DNA from: an uncultured Spirochaetia bacterium
Lineage (GTDB): Bacteria > Spirochaetota > Spirochaetia > SZUA-6 > Bin103
Direction: 5' to 3'
NCBI GenBank assembly: GCA_958296075.1
Contig: CATQHW010000001.1
Location: 1-64,000 of the forward strand
Length of the DNA stretch: 64,000 nucleotides
A program made the translations under genes and the position numbers. The notes below the pieces were generated by a model, which was given only the letters and a program-made list of their open reading frames with translations, made no database searches and was not told the origin of the DNA. This document shows positions 18,179 to 25,998 of the stretch, piece after piece; the stretch's first letter is position 1, and every line of letters begins with the position of its first letter.

Positions 18179-19150
18179 ATGGCACCGCCCACGCGCCAGC
18201 CCCACGATCACCTGTTCCGCTTGGTGTTCTCCGACACCGAGGAGGCCGCCGCCTTCCTCCGCGCCCGACTGCCGGACCCGCTCCACCGGCGCTTCCAATG
18301 GTCCTCCTTGCGCCGGGCGCCGGGCACGTTCGTCGACCAGGAGCTGCGCGGTTCGGTCTCCGACCTGCTGTTCGAGGTGCGCCACGCCGGCGGCGGCGAG
18401 GCGGGGCCGCAGTGGCTCTACGTGCTGTTCGAGCATCAGTCGCGCCCCGACCGCTGGATGGCGCTGCGCCTGTTGCGCTACTGCTGCCGCATCTGGGAGG
18501 CCCGGGCGCCGGAGCTACCCGACGAGAAGTTCCTGCGCCCGGTGCTGCCGCTGGTGTTCTACCAGGGCAAGCGTCGCTGGCGGTACGCGAGGGAACTGGC
18601 GGAGTCGTTTCCGCCGGCGCTGCGCGGCGAACCGTGGGTGCCGCGCTTCCGGCACCTGCTGTTCGACCAGACCCGGGTGGCGCCGGAGGCGGTGACGGGG
18701 GCGGTGCGCGGGCGGCTGCTGCAACTGGCGATGATGCACGCCTTCGAGCAGGCGACGCGGGACGCGCGGGAGCGGATGGCAGCGCTGCTGGGGGAGTTGC
18801 AGCGGGAGCCGGTGCGCGGCGGGGTGGATTACGTCAAGGCGTTCATGGAGTACATTTTGGAGACCGGGCCGGCGGACACGCTGCCAGCGCTGGATGAGCA
18901 GATGCGCCGCCGGGCGCCGGGGCTGAGAGGTGAGTTGATGACCTGTGGCGAGATGTTGCGCCGGGAAGGCCGGCTGGAAGGTGAGTTGAAGGGCCGTCTG
19001 GAAGGCCGGCTGGAAGGTGAATTGAAGGGCCGTCTGGAAGGCCGGCTGGAGACTATCGAAGGGCTCCTGCGGGCGGGGGTCGGATGGCCGGTGATCCAGT
19101 CCGCGACGGGCATCGACGAACAGACCTACCGTGGCCTCAAGGGAACATAG
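18179..19150 (+). CDS. Rpn/YhgA-type recombination-promoting nuclease
   Basis: 323 residues. The N-terminal HDHLFRLVFSD motif, D62 in SDLLFEV and E85-H-Q87 in YVLFEHQSRPDRW form the PD-(D/E)XK-type core of the Rpn (Transposase_31) family, DNA nucleases that promote recombination. The middle (VLPLVFYQGKRRWRY) is also typical. The C-terminus contains a charged repeat GRLEGELK, encoded by a 36-bp tandem repeat, and ends in a helix-turn-helix-like tail (VIQSATGIDEQTY). Start GTG/ATG at 18179 follows no strong Shine-Dalgarno. The 3' half is duplicated at 19595-20098, and a third, N-terminal-only relative lies at 55705. Confidence 0.88.
   Translation: MAPPTRQPHDHLFRLVFSDTEEAAAFLRARLPDPLHRRFQWSSLRRAPGTFVDQELRGSVSDLLFEVRHAGGGEAGPQWLYVLFEHQSRPDRWMALRLLRYCCRIWEARAPELPDEKFLRPVLPLVFYQGKRRWRYARELAESFPPALRGEPWVPRFRHLLFDQTRVAPEAVTGAVRGRLLQLAMMHAFEQATRDARERMAALLGELQREPVRGGVDYVKAFMEYILETGPADTLPALDEQMRRRAPGLRGELMTCGEMLRREGRLEGELKGRLEGRLEGELKGRLEGRLETIEGLLRAGVGWPVIQSATGIDEQTYRGLKGT
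18968..19039 (+). repeat. two tandem 36-bp repeats inside the Rpn gene
   Basis: Units 18968-19003 and 19004-19039 differ by one base, with a partial third unit following. Each encodes a GRLEGELKGRLE-type segment, an amphipathic charged linker. The duplicate gene at 19884 carries a differently diverged version, showing the array changes quickly. Confidence 0.85.
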
Positions 19151-19177
19151 CCACGAAACGGAGGAGGCGCCCCGCTA

Positions 19178-19594
19178 GTGGCCTGTAACACGTACTCGTG
19201 CATCAAGGTGTCGCGAGGGATCAGCATAGCGCCACTTCACGACTCGGGAATCACGTCCCGAGATACCTTCCCAAACCACAACTCAACCTGATTCAACCAC
19301 GATGAGTACGTCGGCGTGAAATGCAGCTTCATCGTCGGATGTTCGTCCAGCAATCCCGCCACTCGCTTCGTCTTGTGCGCCGACAAGTTGTCCATAATCA
19401 CGTGAATCTCCCGCCCAGCCGGCTGGTGCGCCACGAGGTCTCCAAGAAACGACACAAACTGCTCCGATGTGCCGCTCTGCCGTCCTGCCAAGCACTTCTC
19501 CGGTCTTCGTATCGAACGCCGCATACAGCGCCAGCGTGCACCACCGCATGCGCAGGCGGGTTCAGGTACAGCCCGATGATGCTCCAGTGTCGAC
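19178..19594 (-). mobile_element. IS630-family element fragment, inverted and internally deleted
   Basis: Begins at 19178 with GTGGCCTGTAACACG, the same terminus as the right end of the IS at 20101-21194 but in opposite orientation, directly after a TA. On the minus strand it encodes transposase pieces (LHFTPTYSSWLNQVELWFGK, VAHQPAGREIHVIMDNLSAH). It lacks roughly 100 bases near its right end, a second internal block containing the first catalytic aspartate, and the whole left part, where it joins the Rpn half-duplicate. Not functional, though it preserves the correct frame at the point where the other copy is slipped. Confidence 0.85.
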
Positions 19595-20098
19595 GCGGGT
19601 AGCGCCGGAGGCGGTGGCGGGGGCGCTGCGCGGACGGATGTTGCAACTGGCGATGATGCACGCCTTCGAGCAGGCGACGCGGGACGCGCGGGAGCGGATG
19701 GCAGCGCTGCTGGCGGAGTTGCAGCGGGAGCCGGTGCGCGGCGGGGTGGATTACGTCAAGGCGTTCATGGAGTACATTTTGGAGACTGGGCCGGCGGACA
19801 CGCTGCCAGCGCTGGATGAGCAGATGCGCCGCCGGGCGCCGGGCTGAGAGGTGAGTTGATGACCTGTGGCGAGATGTTGCGCCGGGAAGGCCGGCTGGAA
19901 GGTGAGTTGAAGGGCCGTCAGGAAGGGCGGCTGAAAGGCCGGCTGGAAGGTGAATTGAAGGGCCGGCTGGAGACTATCGAAGGGCTCCTGCGGGCGGGGG
20001 TCGGGTGGCCGGTGATCCAGTCCGCGACGGGCATCGACGAGCAGACCTACCGTGGCCTCAAGGGCAACATAGCCCACGAAACGGAGGAGGCGCCGCGC
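19595..20098 (+). pseudogene. duplicate of the 3' half of the Rpn nuclease gene
   Basis: Nearly identical to 18669-19172, starting inside the codons for TRVAPEAVTGA. One G is missing at about 19844 in the run after GCGCCGG, which ends the frame at 19847; the rest (MTCGEMLRREGRLEG to the C-terminus) continues in the next frame to 20101. The nuclease core is absent. It ends at the same TA into which an IS630 copy is inserted. Confidence 0.85.
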
Positions 20099-20100
20099 TA

Positions 20101-21194
20101 GTGGCCCGTACCATCAAATTATGTACTATAATCGAGGACATGGAAGAGCCGATCGTGTTGACCGAGGGCGAGCATCGCGAGCTCACCCAGCGGGTCATAA
20201 GTCGCACTGGCCGAGCCGAGGATGCGCGCCGTGCGCGGGTCATTCTCCTGCTCGGTGAAGGGCGCACCTGGGACGAGGTCGGTGATCGCGTCGGCTGCAG
20301 CCGCGGCTTCGTCGCGCTGTGGGCTCGACGCTTTCGTGCCGAGCGACTGGCCGGCTTGTACAGCCGGCACTGTGGTCAGAAGCCGTATCGCTGCACGCCG
20401 CAGGTGGAGGCGAAGATACTCAACGCGACGCGTAAGCGTCCCACCGACGGCAGCACGCACTGGAGCACTCGGCGGTTGGCAGCCAAGCTGGGGGTGTCGC
20501 ACATGATGGTGGCGCGTGTCTGGCGCAAGCACGGGCTGGCGCCGCATCGGATGGAGCGCTACATGAGTTCCAACGACCCGGACTTCACCCGGAAGGCTGC
20601 CGACATCATCGGGCTGTATCTGAACTCGCCTGCGCACGCGGCGGTGTTCTGCGTGGACGAGAAGACGGCGATACCAGCGCTTGATCGCAGCGAACCGGTG
20701 CTGCCGCTGTCGCCGGGGCGGGCTGAGCGGCATGGGTTCGAGTACTACCGGCACGGCACGCTGGCGCTGTATGCGGCGTTCGATACGAAGACCGGAGAGG
20801 TGCTTGGCAAGACTGCGGAGCGGCACACATCGGAGCAGTTTGTGTCGTTTCTTGGAGACATCGTGGCGCACCAGCCGGCTGGGCGGGAGATTCACGTGAT
20901 TGTGGACAACCTGTCGGCGCACAAGACGAAGCGAGTGGCGGGATTTCTGGACGAACATCCGACGATGAAGCTGCATTTACGCCGACGTACTCATCGTGGC
21001 TGAATCAGGTTGAGTTGTGGTTCGGGAAGGTATCTCGGGACGTGATTGTCCGAGGGGTGTTCAGTTCCGTGGCTGATCTGAAGCGCAAGCTGATGAGATA
21101 CATACGCGCATACAACAAGAATCCTCGAGTGGTGAAGTGGCGCTATGCTGATCCCTCGCGACACCTCGGTGCACGAGTACGTGTTACAGGCCAC
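20101..21194 (+). mobile_element. IS630-family insertion sequence, about 1.09 kb
   Basis: Flanked by TA dinucleotides (20099-20100 and 21195-21196), the target duplication of the IS630/Tc1 group. The termini are short inverted repeats: GTGGCCCGTA at the left and TACAGGCCAC at the right. A TATAAT at 20127-20132 sits just ahead of the transposase start. It is inserted at the end of the Rpn half-duplicate, at the same TA position used by the inverted fragment beside the full-length Rpn gene. Confidence 0.88.
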
Positions 21195-21197
21195 TAG
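20140..21197 (+). pseudogene. IS630 transposase, frameshifted
   Basis: From ATG 20140 the frame encodes an HTH region (AEDARRARVILLLGEGRTWDEV) and the first two catalytic aspartates (FCVDEKTAIPAL; IHVIVDNLSAHKTKR). At about 20978 one C is missing compared with the degenerate copy at 19178, so the frame runs off and stops at 21003. The last part, with the catalytic glutamate of WLNQVELWFGK, continues in the next frame from 21003 to 21197. A productive frameshift is possible in some IS630 elements, but no slippery site is obvious here, so I call it inactive. Confidence 0.82.
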
Positions 21198-21308
21198 TGC
21201 TCACTTGTGCGGTCGATCGCCGCGCGCAACTGCTCGGCAGACGTGAAGTAGCCGTCCGGGTGGCCGGCTGCACGGCGCGCTTCAGCTCGCGCTCGACGAA
21301 CGGCCCTG

Positions 21309-21362
21309 GGTCCGGCAACCGGCGATCGCGAATGCGGCGGGACGAGCCGTGATCGACCGCTT
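21309..21362 (+). repeat. 54-bp direct repeat, right copy (mate 17671-17724)
   Basis: Overlaps the start codon (GTG 21349) of the aldose epimerase gene. With its mate it brackets about 3.58 kb of Rpn and IS630 sequence. Confidence 0.85.
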
Positions 21363-22266
21363 CGTCGTGGGCGGCGCCGAATTCGCGATCGCGCGGGAGC
21401 TGGGCTGCAACCTGTTCTCCTGGGTGGTGGACGGCCGGGAGGTGTTCCATCGGCCCGCCGGCTTCCCGGTGCGCGGGCGCTTCTACGAAGGCGGCAATCC
21501 GCTGCTGTTCCCGGCTGTGGGCAGGACCTGGGACCGATCGGTCGAGCCGCCGGCCGCCGGCGCCTACCGGCTGGCCGGTCATGAGCGGCCATTGGCGATG
21601 CCGGTGCACGGGTTCCTGGACCGCTGCCGGATCGACGCGCCGCAGGTCGAGGAGGCGTCGGACCGCGGCGTCATCGCGACCTATGCCATTGCGGTGCCCG
21701 ACGCGTTGGCCCGAGCGAGCTACCCGTGGCCGGTCGCGCTGCACCTCGTGCTGACCCTGACCGCCCGCCGCGTGGGCATCGAGTTGCGCCTGCGCAACTT
21801 CGGCGACGAACCGGCGCCGTACGCGTTCGGGGCGCACCCATACTTGGCGATCTCCGATCCCGGCCGCGACGGGGTGTCGCTCGCCCTCCCCGCCTCGCGG
21901 ACCGTCGAGCTGGACCCCGAGCTGCTGGTGCCGTCGGGAACCACACGCGCGTTGGGCGAGCCGTTCCGTCTCGACCCGGGCACCGGTCATGACCACGTGT
22001 TCGCGGACCTGAGCGGCGCCGACGCGGTGCTCACCGATCGACGCGCCGGCCGGAGGATCGCCGTGCGCTACGATCGATCGATCAGGCAGTTCGTGATCTA
22101 TGCGCCGCCGGCGGCGCCGTTCGTCTGCGTGGAGCCCTGGACCGCCGGACTGGACGGATTCTCACGCTTGGCCGATCCAACTTGGCGTGACGCGCCGCCG
22201 CTCCCGCTTCTGTGCGCCGGCGCCGAAGCGCGCATCGCGGTGAGCGTCGCCGTCAGCGAGTGCTGA
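21349..22266 (+). CDS. aldose 1-epimerase family protein
   Basis: 305 residues from GTG 21349. Galactose-mutarotase fold: GNPLLFPAVGR and VHGFLDR near residues 50-95, catalytic-type histidine in FGAHPYL, and the acidic VCVEPWT near residue 265 (general-base glutamate). It interconverts anomers of free or phosphorylated aldoses in the cytoplasm. Related DUF4432-like enzymes act on other sugars, so the exact substrate is open. The first codons are inside the 54-bp repeat, meaning that the island at 17725-21308 now sits directly against its promoter region. Confidence 0.87.
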   Translation: MIDRFVVGGAEFAIARELGCNLFSWVVDGREVFHRPAGFPVRGRFYEGGNPLLFPAVGRTWDRSVEPPAAGAYRLAGHERPLAMPVHGFLDRCRIDAPQVEEASDRGVIATYAIAVPDALARASYPWPVALHLVLTLTARRVGIELRLRNFGDEPAPYAFGAHPYLAISDPGRDGVSLALPASRTVELDPELLVPSGTTRALGEPFRLDPGTGHDHVFADLSGADAVLTDRRAGRRIAVRYDRSIRQFVIYAPPAAPFVCVEPWTAGLDGFSRLADPTWRDAPPLPLLCAGAEARIAVSVAVSEC

Positions 22267-22354
22267 GCAGCGATAACCGGTCTTGTGCCCGAAGCGAAGG
22301 GCGTCTCTTACTCCGGCGGGACAAGGCGTGGCGGCCATGACGCATCGGCTTCGA

Positions 22355-22401
22355 AGCCGGCGGATCGTCGATGGCATCTCAGCATTTCGAAGGCCGGTAT
22401 C
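22355..22401 (+). repeat. 47-bp repeat, right copy (mate 17784-17831)
   Basis: Lies between the aldose epimerase gene and the edge of the inverted duplication. See the mate for detail. Confidence 0.75.
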
Positions 22402-22439
22402 TCAGGCGACCGGTACCCATGGCACCGTCTGTCAGATGC

Positions 22440-22820
<381 letters not shown>

Positions 22821-22836
22821 CTATCCGGTTCCCTCC

Positions 22837-22907
22837 TTGCACGCTGACGGCTACCGCTCGGTCCGATCGCCGGACCCACGGTAGCGACGCCGGCGGATTC
22901 CGGCCGC
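22837..22907 (-). repeat. 71-bp repeat upstream of the protease gene (mate 28689-28765)
   Basis: Directly precedes the protease gene on the minus strand and recurs, with a few indels, at 28689-28765 where it truncates a caspase-like gene. Both copies have the same orientation. It may be an old coding segment or a mobile short repeat. Confidence 0.75.
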
Positions 22908-24377
22908 TAAAACGATTTTGCGTATTCCGACCAGGGGCTCCTGCTGCGGCCCACGATTCGTTGCATCTGTGCACGGCGGCGCGCCTCCTGTCAGATATTC
23001 TACAGGTGGTATGGTAGCAGAACACCGCACCGGACGCCACCGTCGTGTCTGTCTTGAGAAGGATACGCGCGTTGAGTGGGCGCCGCCCCTGCCCAAACGA
23101 AACGCTGGGCAAGAGGGACGCCGCCCGGGTTTCGTCATGACCGCCCTGGACGCTCGTTCGCACGCCCGGCCCCGTGAGGCAGCCGGCTCCGGCAGGCGAG
23201 CGTGCGGGCAACGCGAAACCGTTATTTTGTTACGGTTCCGTGTCGTTTCTGTTCCGATTTGCGGAGCACAGGTTCCTGGGTTTGTTGTTCCAGGAACCGC
23301 CGCGCAAACGCCCGACGACAGAGGGGCGGTCAGGCCCCGCCCGGGGGCTGATGGCACGGCTGGTGGCAGGAAAACGCTCGATCGCGCGATCGCGATCCTG
23401 CCCGGCCGCCGCGCGGGCGGCGCACCGCCCGGCCAGCGGACGCTGCGCAAACTTCGGCGCCGAAGAAACGGGACCAACCCGGACGCTGCCGCTGCTTCGG
23501 CGGCCGATCGGCCCGCGACGCATCCGGACGCCGCGCCGTCGGGGGCGAAGCGGTGCGAGCGGCCGGCGGGCGCCGTCGCTCCGGCGCCCACTTCGGCGGC
23601 GAAGACGGAGCGGCAATCGGGCGGTCCATCTCCTTCGGCGCCGAAGCGGTGCGAACGGCCGGCACCACGACTTCGGCACCGACGGCGGCCGGCCGCGCGA
23701 GCCCCCCGGCTGAGCGCCGGACTCCGGCAGTGCCCGGTGGGCAGGCGTCTCCTACCGCTGGCGGCCGCCTCGATCGCGGCGCTCAGGCCGCCGTAGGGCG
23801 CCTCGGCGGCCAGGGAGCGCAGCGGATCGATGCCGATCGTCTTCTGCGCCGGCCGCTCCCGGTCCAGGAACGCCCCCCCGAGTACGTAGAACGCCCACTG
23901 GTCGACGTCGAGCGGATCGGTGTTTCGCGGACAGGTCCTTCGCCCCAGTACGCAGAAAACGTAGACGTCCGCCAGACGACGCGGCTCGGGCAGCGTCGTG
24001 GTCTCGTTCGTCGCCACATCCCAGACCTGCTTCCGCGGGGCGATGTCGAACGTGATGTCTGACGGGCGGCGCTGCGGCCACGCCTGCCAGTAGGCGGCGC
24101 TCTTCACCTCGACGGTGACTCCCGACCGGGTCCGCAGGTCCCAGGGCGCCCACTCGACGCGCGGTTCGTGCGTCACGTCGAGCGTGCGAGCAATCAGGAA
24201 CTCGGCCAGCACGCCGCGCTGCACGTTGCTCAGCAGCTCGGAGCCGGACCAGCGCCAGTAGTCCAGCAGCGTCGCGCCGATCGAGACGCCGCCAACGTGG
24301 AAGGATTCGTCGCCGGACCGGGGCTGAAACCGGGGCCGGCCGGTCGGGAGCTTTCGAGCAACTTCTCGATACTTCAC
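22851..24377 (-). CDS. PD-(D/E)XK nuclease-like protein fused to hicA start, with run-on tail
   Basis: The frame from ATG 24377 is 508 codons, but only the first 215 or so look real. Residues 1-10 (MKYREVARKL) match the start of HicA toxins, as does the four-base overlap with the hicB frame; the rest of HicA is absent. From residue 20 a different protein begins: GVLAEFLIARTL (E59), WDLRT (D80) and VEVKSAAYWQ (E90, K92) form a restriction-endonuclease-like core, ending near GGLSAAIEAA. Downstream codons run through palindromic GC-rich sequence and a template-repeat copy without a stop. I read it as a chimera created by rearrangement. A 5' piece of the same nuclease gene recurs at 28979. Confidence 0.55.
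   Translation of the reverse strand: MKYREVARKLPTGRPRFQPRSGDESFHVGGVSIGATLLDYWRWSGSELLSNVQRGVLAEFLIARTLDVTHEPRVEWAPWDLRTRSGVTVEVKSAAYWQAWPQRRPSDITFDIAPRKQVWDVATNETTTLPEPRRLADVYVFCVLGRRTCPRNTDPLDVDQWAFYVLGGAFLDRERPAQKTIGIDPLRSLAAEAPYGGLSAAIEAAASGRRRLPTGHCRSPALSRGARAAGRRRCRSRGAGRSHRFGAEGDGPPDCRSVFAAEVGAGATAPAGRSHRFAPDGAASGCVAGRSAAEAAAASGLVPFLRRRSLRSVRWPGGAPPARRPGRIAIARSSVFLPPAVPSAPGRGLTAPLSSGVCAAVPGTTNPGTCAPQIGTETTRNRNKITVSRCPHARLPEPAASRGRACERASRAVMTKPGRRPSCPAFRLGRGGAHSTRVSFSRQTRRWRPVRCSATIPPVEYLTGGAPPCTDATNRGPQQEPLVGIRKIVLAAGIRRRRYRGSGDRTER
23203..23306 (-). repeat. second DGR template/variable-repeat-like segment
   Basis: On the minus strand it encodes RLRGGSWNNKPRNLCSANRN and then RNDTEP before a stop, close to the segment at 25402-25515. 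Differences from that copy are ordinary substitutions and small deletions rather than changes confined to adenines, so it is more likely an aged duplicate of the template region than a freshly diversified variable region. Confidence 0.7.
23450..23700. repeat. cluster of CTTCGGCGCCGAAG-type palindromes
   Basis: At least five near-copies of a TTCGGCG-SCGAAG palindrome occur about every 35-60 bases (near 23453, 23491, 23593, 23632 and 23670), with a repeated GCGGTGCGARCGGCCGG tail. All six frames give only Ala/Pro/Arg-rich low-complexity peptides. No gene is supported here. Confidence 0.6.
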
Positions 24378-24619
24378 CTGGTCGATATCACGGTCTCGAA
24401 TCGCACCGGAGCATCTGTGTCCAGTATTTGCGTGCTTTGAGGCAGCGAGCGTCCGAGTTCTTCGTATAGCTCGATGACAGCAGTCAGAGCATCTTCGACG
24501 TTCTCCAACACATCACATATGGAATCACCTTCGGTGATCAGCTCCGGCAACAAAGGAGACGTTACCGTGTAGCCGCCCGCAGGTTGCGGAGTCATGATCA
24601 GCGGTACTTTGTAGTCCAC
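24374..24619 (-). CDS. hicB: HicB-family antitoxin
   Basis: 81 residues from ATG 24619, with an AGGAGG-type site just upstream. The partial RNase-H fold of HicB is recognisable: MDYKVPLIMTPQPAGGYTVT, SPLLPELITEGDS, then a helix ENVEDALTAVIELYEELG. Normally it neutralises the HicA mRNA interferase, and the toxin gene normally adjoins. Here the following frame has only the first ten HicA codons before unrelated sequence, so the toxin is lost and this is an orphan antitoxin. The gene starts about 215 bases from the reverse-transcriptase remnant, divergently. Confidence 0.8.
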   Translation of the reverse strand: MDYKVPLIMTPQPAGGYTVTSPLLPELITEGDSICDVLENVEDALTAVIELYEELGRSLPQSTQILDTDAPVRFETVISTR

Positions 24620-24741
24620 AAGAGCCTCCTTGCATTTTCGTCGTCACTTCCGCAGCGGTGGAATCCGAGTCGCTCCTTCTTGGAGAATCGGCCTCAATGA
24701 CAATCAGTCCGCCGTCAACGTCCGGGAGGGTCCCCGTTCGT

Positions 24742-24769
24742 TGGACAATCCAGAGGCAGCTTATATAAT
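24742..24769 (+). promoter_or_regulatory. sigma70-like promoter upstream of RT remnant
   Basis: TGGACA at 24742-24747, a 16-base spacer and TATAAT at 24764-24769, within the most AT-rich stretch of the region (TTATATAATATATT). It faces the reverse-transcriptase start at 24836, leaving a leader of about 60 bases. Confidence 0.5.
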
Positions 24770-24835
24770 ATATTCCGTTGATTGTCAAATCACCGCATTG
24801 CGGCCGCCGGATCGGCGCCTGGACCAAGGCTCACC

Positions 24836-25380
24836 GTGCCCACCAAGTCGCGGAATCTATTTGACCGCATCGCCTCATGTTCGAGCGCCGCCGCGGGCTG
24901 CCGATCGGCAACCTCACCAGTCAGTTCTTCTCCAATCTCTACCTGACGGCCTGGACCACTTCTGCAAGGAGGTGCTGCGCGCGAAGGGATACGTGCGCTA
25001 CGTGGACGATTTCGCGCTGTTTCATGACGATCATCGTCAGATCGATGGCTGGCGGCGACGAATCGAACGTTCCTGCGGGCCGCCGCCTGCGTCTGCATCC
25101 GCGCAAGACCGGCGTCGTCCCCACCACCGAGCCCGCGCAGTTTCTGGGCTTCGTGCTCCTGCCCGGCGGCTACCGGCGCCTCCCGGACGAAAACGTGCGT
25201 CGCTTCCGCAACCGCCTGCGCGGGCTGCGCGACCGCTGGCGGGCCGGCGCCGTGACGCGCGCTGCGGTGGACGGCCGGGTGCGCGCCTGGATCGCCCACG
25301 CCGAACACGCCGGCAGCTTCCGCCTGCGCCAAGCGATCTTTCGCCGCGGATGGTATGATCCTTCCCCGGGAGGGGCCTGA
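24836..25380 (+). pseudogene. DGR-type reverse transcriptase remnant
   Basis: GTG 24836 starts MPTKSRNLFDRIAS, an RT N-terminus. The sequence then jumps to FERRRGLPIGNLTSQFFSNLYL; this G-N-L-T-S-Q form of RT motif 4 is typical of diversity-generating retroelements. The intervening RT motifs are deleted. One base is lost near 24947, so the palm motif YVRYVDDFALFHDD (motif 5, catalytic DD) lies in the neighbouring frame; the original frame returns near 25070 and continues through RLRLHPRKTGVV, FLGFVLLPGG and a basic C-terminal domain ending GWYDPSPGGA. The enzyme cannot be active. The template-like repeat starts within 25 bases of the stop, the standard DGR order. Confidence 0.82.
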
Positions 25381-25401
25381 CCGCCCCCCTGTCGGCGCGT
25401 A

Positions 25402-25515
25402 CGGCGCGGGGGCTCCTGGAACAACAAACCGAGGAACCTGCGCTCCGCCAATCGCAACAGGAACGACACCGACAACCTCAACAACAATAACGGTTTTCGT
25501 GTTGCCCGCACGCTC
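25402..25515 (+). repeat. DGR template repeat (TR) candidate
   Basis: Translated in the frame starting at 25399 it reads VRRGGSWNNKPRNLRSANRN, then RNDTDNLNNNNGFRVART. This is the C-terminal sheet of the formylglycine-generating-enzyme-like C-type lectin fold used as the variable region of many DGR targets. In the 24 codons from 25420 to 25491 there are eleven asparagine codons (nine AAC, two AAT), the adenine-rich signature needed for A-to-N mutagenesis. It lies directly downstream of the RT remnant and no gene start precedes it, which favours a template over a variable region. Confidence 0.75.
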
Positions 25516-25762
25516 GCCTGTCGGAGCCGGCTGCCTCACGGGGCCGCCGGGCGTGCGAACGAGCGTCCAGGGGCGGTCATGATGAAACCCGGGCGGCGTC
25601 CCTCTTGCCCGGCGTTCGCCGGGGAGGGGCGCCGCCCACTCAATGCGCGTATCCTTCTCACGACACGACGGACGGTGGCGTCCGGGTGCGGTGTTCTGCT
25701 ACCATACCGCCGGTGAAATACCTGACAGGAGGTGCGTCGCCGTGCAGATGAAACGTACGCTG

Positions 25763-25903
25763 GCGGAGGGAGACGGAAACTCGTTTCCTACATCGGCCCG
25801 GTCGAGCTGCGCTACCGTAACAGGATCGCTTTGATTCGTGCCGAGAACGAGGACCGTAGTCGTCAATCCGGAGAGCCCCAACGTCGCGTCATCGATTGCA
25901 AAT
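25763..25903 (+). pseudogene. broken copy of the clan AA protease gene
   Basis: Encodes [18 protein letters not shown], matching the middle of the protease at 22440-22820, then a deletion removes the GVIPMEDM region and the rest matches the terminal codons ([19 protein letters not shown]) in a shifted frame. The catalytic DTG segment is absent. Confidence 0.8.
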
Positions 25904-25998
25904 GAGCATCTGACAGACAATGCTATTGGGGCAGTGCGCCCCGAACGCGTACGAGTGGACGTGACGCTGCGGCTTCGAAACAGGAGTGAGGAGTAACC

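Larger units (their letters stand above)
25374..25923. repeat. right arm of the large imperfect inverted duplication
   Basis: Plus-strand counterpart of 22425-23345. It starts at the RT stop, includes the template-like repeat and about 200 conserved bases, then joins directly into the middle of the protease gene (deletion of its start) and ends with the same 80 bases found at 22425. Confidence 0.8.

Noticed and set aside
21197..21310. Small antitoxin gene on the minus strand (ending GYFTSAEQLRAAIDRTSEH)
   Set aside because: Only a C-terminal resemblance, with no start or partner toxin; it is at best a fragment.
23203..23306. Reading this as the DGR variable region (VR)
   Set aside because: Differences from the RT-adjacent copy are not concentrated at adenines and the frame stops within the repeat, so an aged duplicate is more likely; kept only as a TR-like segment.
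23450..23700. CRISPR array
   Set aside because: Units are palindromic, unevenly spaced and imperfect, with no unique spacers of constant length and no cas genes.
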